A stretch of 64,000 nt of DNA, from NCBI GenBank assembly GCA_007570785.1, contig ML661885.1:13672915-13736914 (forward strand). Direction: 5' to 3'. How positions within the stretch are numbered: position 1 is the stretch's first letter; each line of letters starts with the position of its first letter. The stretch comes from Antilocapra americana (Eukaryota > Chordata > Mammalia > Artiodactyla > Antilocapridae). Position numbers and translations under genes: made by a program. Under the pieces are notes generated by a model. The model ran no database searches and had not been told where the DNA came from. It saw only the letters and a program-made list of their open reading frames with translations. This document shows, piece after piece, positions 14,924 to 26,440 of this stretch.

Positions 14924-17090
14924 ATGATTTCTGTTCATTTCCAAGGCAAACCATTAAGTATAACAGTAATCCAAGTCTATGCCCCAACCAGTAATGCTGA
15001 AGAAGTCGAGGTTGAATGGTTCTATGAAGACCTACAAGACCTTCTAGAACTAACACTCAAAAAAGATGTCCTCTTCATTATAGGGGACTGGAATGCACAA
15101 GTGGGAAGTCAAGAGACACCTGGAGTAACAGGCAAATTTGGCCTTGGAGTACAAAATGAAGCAGGTCAAAAGGCTAACAGAGTTTTGCCGGGAGAACACA
15201 CTGGTCATAGCAAACATCCTTTTCCAATAACACAACAGAACACTCTACACATGGACATCACCAGATGGTCAATACCAAAATCAGATTGATTATATTCTTT
15301 GCAGCAGAAGATAGAGAAGCTGTATAGAATTAGCAAAAATAAGACTGGGAGCTAACTGTGGCTCAGATCATGAACTCCTTATTGCCAAATTCAGACTGAA
15401 ATTGAAGAAAGTAGGGGAAATCACTAGACCATTCAGTTATGACCTAAATCAAATCCCTTACAATTATACAGAAGAAGTGACAAAATAGATTCAAGGGATT
15501 AGATCTGAAGAACTATGGATGGAGGTTCATGACATTGTACAATAGGCAGTGATCAAGACCATCCCTAAGGAAAAGAAATGCAAAAAGGCAAAATGATTGT
15601 CTATGGAGGCCTTACAAATAGCTGAGAAAAGAAGAAAAGTGAAAGGCAAAGGAGAAAGAGAAAGATATACCTATATGAATGCAAAGTTTTAAAGAATAGC
15701 AAGGAGAGATAAGAAAGCCTTCCTCAGTGATTAATACAAAGAAATAGAGGGAAACAATAGAATGAGAAAGACTAGAGATCTTTTCAAGAAAATGAGAGAT
15801 ACCAAGGGAACATTTCATGCAAAGATGGGCTCAATAAAGGACAGAAATGGTATGGACCTAACAGAAGCAGAAGATATTAAGAAGAGGTGGCAAGAATACA
15901 CAGAAGGACTATACAATAAAGATCTTCATGACCCAGATAACCATGATGGTGTGATCACTCACCTAGAGCCAGACATCCTGGAATGTGAAGTCAAGTGGGC
16001 CTTAGGAAGCATCACTACAAACAAAGCTAGTGGAGGTGATGGAATTCCAGTTGAGCTATTTCAGATCCTAAAAGATGATGCTATGAAGTGCTGTACTCAA
16101 TATGTCAGCAAATTTGGAAAACTCAGCAGTGGCCACAGGACTGGAAAAGGTCAGTGTTCATTCCATTTCCAAATAAAGGCAATGTCAAAGGATGTTCAAA
16201 CTATCGCATAATTGCACTCATCTCACATGCAAGCAAAGTAATGCTCAAATTTCTCCAAGCCAGGATTCAGCAGTACGTGAACCATGAACTTCCAGATATA
16301 CAAGCTAGATGTAAAAAAGGCAGAAGAACCAAAGATCAAATTGCCAACACAGGTCGGATCATCAAGAAAGCAAGAGAGTTCCGGAAAAACATCTACTTCT
16401 GCTTTTTGACTGTGCCAAAGCCTTTGACTGTGTGGATCACAATAAACTGTGGAAAATTCTTCAAGAGATGGGAATACCAGACCACTTGACCTGCCTCCTG
16501 AGAAACCTATATGCAGGTCAGGAAGCAACAGTTAAAACTGGACATGAAAAAACACACTGGTTCCAAAAGGGGAAAGGAGTACATCAAGGCTGTATATTGT
16601 CACCCTGCTTATTTAACTTATATGCAGAGTACATCATGAGAAACACTGGGGTGGAGGAAGCACAAGCTGGAATCAAGATTGCTGGAGAAGTATCAATAAT
16701 TTCAGATACGCAGAACACCTTATGGCAGAAAGTGAAGAAGAGCTAAAGAGCCTCTTGATGAAAGTGAAAGAGGAGAGTGAAAAAGTTGGCTTAAAACTCA
16801 ACATTCAGAAAACTAAAATCATGGCATCTGGTTCCATCAATTCATGGCAAATAGGTGGGGAAACAGTGGAAACAGTAAGAGACTTTATTTTGGGTGGCTC
16901 CAAAATCATTGCAGATGGTGACTGAAATTAAAAGACGCTTGGTCCTTGGAAGAAAAGCTATGGTCAACCTAGACAGCATATTAAAAAGCAGACATTACTT
17001 TGCCAAGAAAGGTCCATCTAGTCAAAGCTATGGTTTTTCCAGTAGTCACGTATGGATGTGAGAGTTGGACTATGAAGAGAGTTGAGAGCT
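14924..17090 (+). pseudogene. Decayed BovB ORF2 (endonuclease and reverse transcriptase)
   Basis: Open pieces in three frames together follow the BovB polyprotein. The endonuclease part (14924-15289) contains GDWNAQVGSQ and GKFGLGVQNEAGQ. RT parts follow at 15762-16211, 16088-16489 and 16432-16746, with GVHQGCILSPCLFNLY. A piece at 16722-16925 has KVGLKLNIQKTKIMAS. Several frameshifts and stops separate them. At 16705-16721 the bases that should encode the catalytic YADD motif are partly missing, so the RT active site is lost. It cannot make an active protein. Confidence 0.88.
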
Positions 17091-17106
17091 TAAGAATTGA
17101 TGCTTT

Positions 17107-20100
17107 TTCCAGGATAGATCACATCCTGGGCCATAAATCTAACCTTGATAAAATAAAAAATATTGAAATCATCCCAAGTATCTTTTCTGACCACAATGCA
17201 GTGAGATTAGATATCAACTACCAGAGAAAACCATTCAAAACTTCCAACATATGGAGGCTTAACAACACACTGCTGAATAAGCAACAAATCACAGAAGAAA
17301 TCAAAAATGAAATTCAGTTATGCATGGAAACGAATGAAAATGAAAACACAACAGCTCAAAACCTATGGGACACTGTGAAAGCAGTGCTAAGGGGAAAGTT
17401 CATAGTGAAGTTTCCTCACTTCAGGAAACAAGAAAAAAATCAAATAAACAACCTTACTTTACACCTAAAGCAACTAGAAAGGGAAGAGATGCAGAAGCCC
17501 AGGTCTAGTAGAAGGAAAGAAATCTTAAAGATCAGGGCAGAAATAAATGCAAAGGAAACAAAAGAGACCATAGCAAAAATCAACCAAGCCAAAAGCTGGT
17601 TCTTTGAGAAGATAAATAAAATTGACAAACCATTAGCCAGACTCATCAAGAAACAAAGGGAGAAGAACCAAATCAACAGAATTAGAAATGAAAACGGAGA
17701 GATCACAACAGAAAACACAGAAATACAAAGGATCATAAGAGACTATTATCAGCAACTATATGCAAAGAAACTGGACAACCTGGATGAAATGGACAAATTC
17801 CTAGAAAAGTACAACTTTCCAAGACTAAACCAGGAAGAGATAGATAATATTAATAGACCCATCACAAGCACGGAAATTGAAACCGTAATCAGAAATCTTC
17901 CAAAACACAAAAGCCCAGGACCAGATGGCTTCACAGCTGAATTCTACCAAAAATTTAGAGAAGAGCTAACACCTATTCTACTCAAACTCTTCCAGAAAAT
18001 TGCAGACGAAGGTAAACTTCCAAACTCATTCTATGAGGACACCATCACCCTAATTCCAAAACCCAACAAAGATTCCACAAAAAAAGAAAATTACAGGCCA
18101 ATATCACTGATGAACTTAGATGCAAAAATCCTTAACAAAATTCTAGCAAATAGAATACAACAACACATTAAAAAAATCATACATCATGACCAAGTAGGCT
18201 TTATCCCAGGGATGCAAGGATTCTTCAATATTCGCAAATCAATCAATGTAATACACCACATTAACAAATTGAAAAATAAAAATCACATGATTATCTCAAT
18301 AGATGCAGAGAAAGCCTTTGACAAAATTCAACATACATTTATGATAAAAACCCTCCAAAAAGCAGGAATAGAAGGAACATACCTCAACATAATAAAAGCT
18401 ATATATGACAAAACCACAGCAAACATTATCCTCAACGGTGAAAAACTGGAAGCATTCCCCCCTGAAATCAGGAACAAGACAAGGGTGCCCACTCTCACCA
18501 CTACTTTTCAACATAGTTTTGGAAGTCTTGGCCACAGCAATCAGAGCAGATAAAGAAATCAAAGGAATCCAGATTGGAAAAGAAGAAGTAAAACTCTCTC
18601 TGTTTGCAGATGACATGATCCTCTATATTGAAAACCCTAAAGACTCTACAAGAAAATTACTAGAGCTAATCAGTGAATATAGCAAAGTTTCAGGATACAA
18701 AATCAACACACAGAAATCCCTGGCATTCCTATACACTAACAATGAGAAATCAGAAAGAGAAATTAAGGAAACAATTCCATTCACCATCGAAACAAAAAGA
18801 TTAAAATACTTAGGAGTATTTCTACCTAAAGAATCAAAAGACTTGTATATAGAAAACTATAAAACACTGATGAAAGAAATCAAAGAGGACACAAACAGAT
18901 GGAGAAATGTGCCGTGTTCGTAGATTGGAAGAATCAATATAGTGAAAATGAGTATACTACCCAAAGCAATCTATAGATTCAATGCAATTCCTATCAAGCT
19001 ACCAGAGGTCTTCTTCAAAGAATTAGAACAAATAATTTCTCAATTTGTATGGAAATACAAAAAACCTCGTATAGCCAAAGCAATCTTGAGAAAGAAGAAT
19101 GGAACTGGAGGAATCAACCTACCTGACTTTAGGCTATACTACAAATCCACAGTCATTAAGACAGTATGGTACTGGCACAAAGACAGAAATATAGATCAAT
19201 GGAACAGAATAGAAAGCCCAGAGATAAATCCACGCATCTATGGACACCTTATCTTTGACAAAGGAGGCAAGAATATACAATGGAGAAAAGACAACCTCTT
19301 TAACAAGTGGTGCTGGGAAAACTGGACAGCCACTTGTAAAAGAATGAAACTAGATCACTTTCTAACACCATACACAAAGATAAACTCAAAATGGATCAAA
19401 GATCTAAGCATAAGACCAGAAACTATAAAACTCCTAGAGGATAACATAGGCAAAACACTCTCTGCCATAATCCAAAGCGGGATCCTCCATGACCCACCTC
19501 CCAGAATACTGGAAATAAAAACACGAATAAACAAATGGGACCTAATTAAAATTAAAAGCTTTTGCACAACAAAGGAAACTATAAGCAAGGTGAAAAGACA
19601 GCCTTCAGAATGGGAGAAAATAATAGCCAATGAAGCAACAGACAAACAATTAATCTCAAAAATATACAAGCAACTCCTGCAGCTCCATTCTAGAAAAATA
19701 AATGACCCAATTAAAAAGTGGGCCAAAGAACTTAACAGACATTTCTCCAAAGAAGATATAAAAATGGCTAACAAACACATGAAAAGATGTTCAACATCAC
19801 TCATTATCAGAGAAATGCAAATCAAAACCACAATGAGGTACCACTTTACACCAGTCAGAATGGCTGCCATCCAAAAGTCTACAAGCAATAAATGCTGGAG
19901 AGGATGTGGAGAAAAGGGAACCCTCTTACACTGTTGGGGGGAATGCAAACTAGTACAGCCACTATGGAAAACAGTGTGGAGGTTCCTTAAAAAGCTGCAA
20001 ATAGTCCTGCCATATGACCCAGCAATCCCACTGCTGGGCATATACACCGAGGAAACCAGAATTGAAAGAGCCACGTGTACCCCAATGTTCATCGCTGCAT

Positions 20101-20327
20101 TGTTTACAATAGCCAGGACATGGAAGCAACCTAGATGCCCATCAACTGACGAATGGATAAGAAAGCTGTGGTACATATACACAATGGAATATTACTCAGC
20201 ATTAAAAAAAAATTCATTTGAAGCAATTCTACTCAGATGGACGAAACTGGAGCCCATTATCCAGAGTGAAGTAAGCCAGAAGCAAAAACAACAATACAGT
20301 ATATTAACACATATATATGGAATTTAG
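17107..20327 (+). pseudogene. L1 ORF2 remnant, endonuclease tail to C terminus
   Basis: The reading frame begins in the C-terminal part of the AP-like endonuclease ([10 protein letters not shown]) and covers the complete reverse transcriptase. Motifs seen are [12 protein letters not shown] with its catalytic Asp at 18302-18304, [12 protein letters not shown], and FADD at 18603-18614. The C-terminal domain runs to a stop at 20325. Two lesions are seen: an apparent extra C in the C run at 18457-18462 that shifts the frame, and a TAG at 18921-18923 where L1 copies have a Trp codon. Otherwise it stays open, so decay is recent. Truncation alone makes it incapable of autonomous movement. Confidence 0.9.
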
Positions 20328-20621
20328 AAAGACGGTAACGAGAACCCAACATGCGAGACAGCAAAAGGAACGCAGATGGTATAGAATAGACTCGTGGACT
20401 TTGTCGATGAGGGTAAGGGTGGGATGATATGGGAGAAGGGCATTGAAACAAGTTAATTATCATATGTCTAATCAATCGCGAGCCCAGGATTGATGCTCGG
20501 GGCTGGTGCAGCGAGATTTCCCGGGGGGGAGGGAGGAGGGAGGGGGGTTCTGGAGGGGAAGCATATGTAAACCCATGGTGATATCATGACATTGTATGGC
20601 AAAAACAATAAAAAAAAAAAT
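17107..20621 (+). mobile_element. 5'-truncated L1 (ruminant L1-BT type) inside BovB
   Basis: A 3.5-kb L1 starts inside ORF2 and ends with the L1-BT-type 3' UTR ('catggtgatatcatgacatt') and a poly(A) at 20605-20621. The BovB bases 'aattgatgcttt' occur at both ends, at 17095-17106 and 20622-20633, giving a 12-bp target-site duplication. No L1 promoter or ORF1 is present. The insertion is younger than the host BovB. Confidence 0.95.
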
Positions 20622-21010
20622 AATTGATGCTTTGAACTGTGGTGTTGGAGAAGGTTCTTGAGAGTCCCCTGGACTGCAAGGAGATCCAACCAGTCCATCC
20701 TAAAGGAAATAGTCCTAAACATTCATTGGAAGGACCAATACTGAAGCTGAAACTCCAATACCTTGGCCTCCTGATGAGAAGAAGAAATGACTCCTTGAGA
20801 ACGACTCCAGTGCTGTGAAAGACTGAAGGCAGGTGGAGAAGGGGATGACAGAGGATGAGATGGTTAGACACATTACTGACTCAATGGACTTGAGTTTGAG
20901 CAAGTTCCAGGAATTGCTGATGGACAGGGAAGCTTGGTGTGCTGCAGTCCACGAGGTCTCAAAGAGTCAGACACAACTGAGGGACTGAACTGAACTGAAC
21001 ACCCATAATC

Positions 21011-21216
21011 CTGGGCTTCCCAGGTCACGCAGTTGGTAAGGAATCTGTCTCCAGTGCAGGAGATTCAAGGGACAGGGGTTTGATCCTTGGGTCAGGAAGA
21101 TCCCCTGCAATAGGAAATGGCAACCCACTCCAATATTCTTGCCTGGAGAATTCCATGGACAGAGGAAGCTGGTGGGCTACAGTCCATGGGGGTGCAAAGA
21201 GTTGGACATGACTGAG
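21011..21216 (+). mobile_element. Bov-tA SINE
   Basis: A forward copy from 'ctgggcttcccaggtcac' to 'gttggacatgactgagc'. Near-identical 'cacccataatc' and 'cacccacaatc' flank it (about 20999-21009 and 21217-21227), a likely target duplication. It landed directly beside the 3' tail of the BovB. Confidence 0.88.
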
Positions 21217-21227
21217 CACCCACAATC

Positions 21228-21692
21228 AACAACATAGTTCAAAAAGTGTCTAAAACGACTGTCACAACTACCAGAAAATAGATACAATACAGATAAATTT
21301 CAGAAGGACAGTAAATAGCAATTTTACTCCAGATGATAACTACCATTATTTTTTATTTATTCAGCCTTGAGTACACTCAAAATAGGAAGTGATGGCCACT
21401 CTGACCAGCTGGCACCATGCCAACTCAGAAGGCTAATCTTGATATTTTTATGACACTATTTAGTCATCAAACACTCAGTACCACACACAGAGGGGAGTAC
21501 CAGCATTCTCAACAGTGGCTTCTACTCAACACTTGAAGCCTTTGACGTTAGTTATAGATGGTTTGTGCCACACAACCTATATGATGTCATCTGCCGGCAC
21601 TGAGATGGGGATTGTGGAGGTATTTAATGGTGTTAATATGTTCAAAATGCATCTCACCCACGAAGCAACAATGTTTACGGTGAATATTCTGC
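21228..21692. other. Intron DNA, no recognised element
   Basis: Single-copy-looking sequence of mixed composition. One short open frame (21515-21706) has no recognised similarity. Confidence 0.4.
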
Positions 21693-21903
21693 CTGTGTGT
21701 GTGTAAGTCACTTAGTCATGTTTGACTCTTTGCAACCCCATGGGGTGTAGCCCACCAGGGTCCTCTGTCCATGTGATTTTCCAGGCAAGAATACTGGAGT
21801 GGGGTACCACATCCTTCTCCAGGGTATCTTCCTGACCCAGGGATCAAACCTGGGTCTCCTGCACTACAGGCAGACTCTTTACCATTAAGCTACTAGTAAA
21901 GTC
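21693..21903 (-). mobile_element. Bov-tA SINE
   Basis: A reverse copy from 'tgtgtgtgtaagtcacttag' to 'taccattaagctactagtaa'. The tRNA-derived head is more diverged than in neighbouring copies. Confidence 0.87.
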
Positions 21904-22610
21904 TGCATAATTAGTGAAAAACAAACAAATAAAAAATTCTGTAGAGAAAGTATTCAAGGATATAATGTGAGTTTTTCAAGTTTTTATTGGCATTCTATCA
22001 GCAATACCAACTTTCACCTTTATGGCATTTAAAATTTTTCCAAAGAACAATAATTTCTGATCTACTACTTTATAATCACAGCAAACCTTTGTATGCTACA
22101 CGTATCATTTAATGAGAGAAACTACGACTAGGGAAATTACACCTTCTTGTCGCCTACCCATCTGGCTGGGGTGTACTATGTGTATCAACCAACTTTGAGT
22201 CTTAGAGTGGAAAACAAAAAACCCAGAGAAAGTAATAATCTTGCTTCCTAATACTGTCCAACATAAACCTTGCCCATTTTCTCTACTGTCTTCTAAACAC
22301 ACTGTCTTCATTTTAAAGGTCAAGACTTGCCTGTGTTTTACCCCCTACCCTGCAAGTATCTGAAGTGCATCAACAACCGAAAGCCACATCTTCTCATCGG
22401 CTTTGAGACACAGCAACAACGGTGGAAGAAGAGCCTAGACCCAGGAGCCAGGCCCTGCCTTTGTTCTTCTACTTTGGTGTCTTTAGCTCACTAAGCCTCA
22501 GTTTTCTCATCTAATAAATCAGATGGCTAGATAGCAAATACGGGATAAAATATTTTATCCCACAGAATTAAAAAAAAAAAACAACCCTCCATCTTTTGAC
22601 ACAATCATAG
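21904..22610. other. Intron DNA with a probable MIR piece
   Basis: Mostly unremarkable. At 22430-22535 'ctcactaagcctcagttttc' followed by 'tcatctaataaatcagatgg' looks like the middle of a forward MIR. A short A run lies at 22569-22581. Confidence 0.4.
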
Positions 22611-22820
22611 GGGCTTCCCAAGCAGCTCAGTGGTAAAAGAATCCACCTGCAATGCAGGAGCTACAGGGTATGTAGGTTGATCCCTGGGTCAGGAAGATAA
22701 CCTGGAGGAGGGCAGAGCAATCCACTCTAGTACTCCTTTCTGGAGAATCCCATGGACAGAGGAGTCTAGTGGGTTACAGTCCATAGGTTCACAAAAAGTT
22801 GGACAGAACTGAAGAAACTT
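22611..22820 (+). mobile_element. Bov-tA SINE
   Basis: A forward copy beginning 'gggcttcccaagcagctcag' with the tRNA-like 'gtggtaaaagaatccacctg', and ending 'gttggacagaactgaagaa'. Confidence 0.88.
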
Positions 22821-23283
22821 AGGATGCATATGTACTTATACACATGGGAGAAAGGAGGGACCTGGAACTCACTGGGTACAGCCATGGGCCAATCTTTGTG
22901 GCCAGGGAGGGAGAGTTAACACCATCCCTGCAGGACCCTTCCCACTAGCTCCCGTCCACCCTACCAGCACATCCTCAGCTGCAGCACCCGCACGCTCTAC
23001 CTCTGCAAGAGCCCCAGAGAAGGACAAGAGGAGGTCTGGGGAAAATACAGCAGGATGGTACTGCTGGCCTCAATTCCCCTCCACCGAGGCCTTCTCTGCC
23101 AGCTTGACTGGCAGTGGAAAGGAGACAAAAAACACATCATTGCCAAAAATCTGGGTGGGATTGGCAAAAGGGCAAAGCAAATACCCCAGGGTTTTTGTAA
23201 GAGGGCATACTGGAAAGAAAAATACATAGGCCAGCAGTATCTAAGAGCTGTGTGTGGAGGGACAAATAAAAACACTTCCCTCA
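22821..23283. other. GC-richer block of unknown nature
   Basis: About 460 bp richer in G and C than the surrounding intron, with open frames on both strands (22997-23284 minus, 23055-23342 plus). I recognise no protein family, no splice sites around an exon, and no repeat. It could be an old LTR, an unrecognised processed sequence, or ordinary intron. Confidence 0.3.
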
Positions 23284-23298
23284 AATTTCCTGTGCAAT

Positions 23299-23634
23299 CA
23301 GATGAACCTATTTGTGAGGCAGGAATAGGGACACAGATATAGAGAACAGATTTGTGTACATAGGGGGAGGGGAGGGTGGGATGAATTAAGAGAGTAAGAT
23401 TAACATATATACACCATCATGTGTAAAATAGACAGCTAGCGGGAAGCTGCTACACAGTGCAGGGAGCTCAGCTCAGGGCTCTGTGATGACCTAGAGGGGT
23501 GGCATGGGGGTGGGAAGGAGGCTCAAGAGGAAGGGGATATATGGAGACAGTTGGCTGATTCACTTCGTTGCACAGCAGAAACTAACACAACATTGTAAAG
23601 CAATTAGCCTCCAGTTAAAAAAATAAGAGGAAAT
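23299..23634 (+). mobile_element. Short L1 3' end insertion with perfect target duplication
   Basis: The sequence is an artiodactyl L1 3' end ('gggagctcagctcagggctc', 'gctgattcacttcgttgcac', 'acattgtaaagcaatta') with a short A-rich tail. The 15 bases 'aatttcctgtgcaat' occur at 23284-23298 and 23635-23649, a perfect target-site duplication that fixes both ends. Confidence 0.93.
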
Positions 23635-23649
23635 AATTTCCTGTGCAAT

Positions 23650-24668
23650 GATTTAGCCTTTATCAATCTTCCTCATAGGTTGTAGAAGAATTAAAAACAG
23701 TTTACAAGTGAGTGAAGAAAAACTCTTATTGAATCTTGGTTTTATAGGAAAATTGCTCACTCACAAGTATCAATAAGCGTGCTAGAGAAAACAAATGCTC
23801 AAATATAGCCTAGAGCAGAAAGGACCAGTAGGGAAAGTTAAAACAGTTGTTTCTGAAACGAAACACCTGACTCAGGTGTGTCCTCCCTCTCATTGAGGCC
23901 AATAAAAATACGCTGACTTGTCTCATAACCACGTCAATGAATCTTTTTATGTGGCCAGGCGGAAGAGACACATGGCAATTATTTAATTGGGAATTCTAGA
24001 ATTTATGTGCCATGGTAGTGTTACTTCTGAAAAACGATTATTCCTCCTTGATATGGTTGGTATTTATACCACCATCCAAAGAATTACTCTATTGTTTGTG
24101 AATATATAGCATACTCTAACTTCTCTTCATAAATTACAGTAATGACCTGTGAGTCAGAATACTAATAAATTTTAAAGGCTTATTCAGTCCTGTGGTCAAA
24201 TACAACACAGATGTTGGCCTTATTTACCTTTTAATGCTTTTCTCTTCTGTTATTAGCTGTCATTCCTTAACAGTTTTCATACCTGCCACTCTACCATACT
24301 ATTAGGAAACAATACTACACCTAAAGAACAGTCTGATGATGAACTGGAATGGAGGAATTTTAGAACAGGAAGGGGATCGAGTTAAAAGCAGTATTTCTCA
24401 AATATTTTAAAATAATCCACAGTAAAAAAAAAAATCATTATATACTCTGATCTAGTAACATCTCTGTCTCAGACACACACAGCTAAAATGTGTGCTTGGC
24501 AAAATGAGACTTTCCACACTGTGTGGAGTATATTCTGCTATTTTCCATTTCATCACCTGTTAACATGTGTTCAAAGTCTATAGTTTGAAAAGCAGAATTC
24601 TAGAGAACATGTACTTTTGATTTCAAAGACAGGAAAACTAATTTGCAAATGTATTACGATTTGCTTGT
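23650..24668. other. Intron DNA, no recognised element
   Basis: About 1 kb of AT-rich sequence with an A run at 24423-24434. No exon or repeat is recognised. Confidence 0.45.
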
Positions 24669-24857
24669 GATGCTGAGAAAGACTGAGGGCAGGAGGAGCA
24701 GAGGGTGACAGAGGATCAGATTGTTGGATGGCATCAGCGACTCAATGGACATGAGTTTGAGCAAGCTCTACCAGAGAGTGAAGGACGGGGAGTTTGGCAT
24801 GCTGAAGTGCATGGGGTCACAGAGTTGGACACGACTGAGCGACTGAACAACAACAGT
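24669..24857 (+). mobile_element. BovB 3' end fragment
   Basis: The last 190 bp of BovB, from 'gatgctgagaaagactgagg' to 'ggacacgactgagcgactga', with an ACAACAACA tail. Confidence 0.9.
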
Positions 24858-25339
24858 GCTATGAGGGTGCAAAGTTGTCTCACCTGAAAGGAAAGTAGCT
24901 AGAAGAACAGACAGATACCATGGTCACAGATTTATTCTACATTCTAGCAACTGGAGTTCTCATATCAAGGGTAGATTCGATCTTCCTATTATAATAATCT
25001 TTTAATATTTTCACATTTTCCAAACATGCCTGATACAAGCCAAATGTCACAAAAGCTAACATTGAACAGTTAACAAATGAGTCGCAGCTTGATGGCTTAT
25101 TTTGGCATATTTAGAGGAAGAAAGGGGAGAAAAAAAACCCACATTTTTTTAAGACCCAAACTGAAACATTAAAATCACCATGTCTTTGGCTAGATCTTAC
25201 TTTTCTTATGCTTTGCAGTAACAAATTCCAGAGCTGCAGTTATGAAAGAGTGGTTTTTGAAACACTACTTTTGCTCTATCACTTTTGAAAAATTATTTAG
25301 AACCTTGCTTCCACTTCAAAGAAATATTTCATTTTAAGT
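24858..25339. other. Intron DNA, no recognised element
   Basis: No exon or repeat is recognised. Short A and T runs are present at about 25130-25150. Confidence 0.4.
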
Positions 25340-26440
25340 AAAACTTGTTGCCAAATGTTTCCATTCTTCTCTGAACTCTACTTCTCAGTGGTATTTGCCA
25401 CTCCTGCCTAATTTCTCTTAACATTTCTCCTTCTCTGATGTCTGTAATATCATGAATTGTTTTTCTGAGCATCTTCCTACAATCAGATTATCCATTCCCT
25501 ATCCCTTAAGTGATGTCAGTTCCTAGGACTGTTTTCATCTGTTCCTCACTCTACTTACACTGCCTACAAAACCCACAGACTCACACCTTCAACCACCACC
25601 CCCACTCCTCTCTATTAAATCTTAGAACTCATTTGTAGGCCCATGTATCAATCACCTATTGGTCATTGATACTCGATGTACCATGCTGTTGTTGTTCAAT
25701 TGCAAAGTCATTTCGACTCTTTGCCACCCCATGAACAGCAGCATGCCAGGCTTCTCTGTCCATCACTATCACCCTGAGTTTGCTCAAACTCATGCCTATT
25801 GAGTCAGTGATACCATCCAACCATCTAGTTCTTTGTTGCCCCTGCTGTCTTCTCCTCTTGCTCTCAACTTTTCCCAGCATCAGGGTCTTTTCCAATGAGT
25901 AAGTTGGGTGTTTGCATCAGGGGACCAAAGTATTGGAGCTTCAGCATCAGTCCTTTCAATGTACCATAGAGAACTTGAAACTAAATGGGCTGCAATCTGG
26001 ACTTATCATATTCCCCACATTAAATGAATCACAACCTCCTGCTGCTTGGACCTAAAATTCATACCTTTCTTATATTCACCACCATTTTCTTTTTCCCCAG
26101 GCCCATGTCTCTTTATAACTATCTGCAGTAGCCTCTCTCACTGGCTTGGTCTTCTTAGGGTTATCAATATGAAGACATCAAGGTCTCTGTTCAACCCCCA
26201 TGCCCACATCCTGCATCCTTGCACAGGGCTTCTCCCACAGACCCTTCATCAGTCCACAGTTTTCCTCCCCAGCTTCTCTCGGACAGGCTCGTCAGTTTCT
26301 GGGTACCACAGCTGTATGTGCTCTTGTCTGTGGTGGAGTCATACCCCTGAATTTTTCTCCTCCATCCTTGGGACCAAGCATAGTGCCTGGCCCAGGCCTT
26401 TCCCAAAGTTCAGTGGAGAAGTAAATGAATGACAGCAATA
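25340..26440 (+). mobile_element. L2 LINE remnant, split by a BovB
   Basis: Pyrimidine-rich sequence in the L2 ORF2-to-3'-end order, for example 'ccactcctgcctaatttctc' near 25399 and 'cttgcacagggcttctccca' near 26218. Decay is strong and the limits are approximate. The BovB at 25685-25958 interrupts it. Confidence 0.5.
25685..25958 (-). mobile_element. BovB 3' end with target duplication
   Basis: Reverse BovB 3' end from 'gctgttgttgttcaattgc' to 'gcttcagcatcagtcctttc'. The 9 bases 'atgtaccat' flank it at 25676-25684 and 25959-25967, fixing the insertion within the L2. Confidence 0.92.

Larger units (their letters stand above)
14824..21000 (+). mobile_element. Long BovB LINE split by an L1 insertion
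   Basis: BovB sequence runs from 'actagggtgggcaagaatcc' near 14824 to 17106 and resumes at 20622-21000. It ends with the characteristic (ACTGA)n tail at about 20980-21000. The first part covers endonuclease and reverse transcriptase, the second the 3' end. The two parts are separated by an L1 with a target duplication, so they were one insertion. Without the L1 the copy is about 2.7 kb, near full length but lacking the 5' end. It lies antisense to EYA1. Confidence 0.92.

Noticed and set aside
19355..20182. 275-codon open frame on the minus strand
   Set aside because: It is the complement of the L1 ORF2 C-terminal region. It has no start context or family of its own.
18942..20327. 461-codon frame as a possible host gene
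   Set aside because: It is the C-terminal part of L1 ORF2 (ends near the L1 3' UTR and poly(A)), after a nonsense codon at 18921.
20257..20475. Possible promoter or G-quadruplex function of the G-rich run at 20521-20560
   Set aside because: It is the G-rich part of the L1 3' UTR and recurs with this L1 type. No independent evidence of function.
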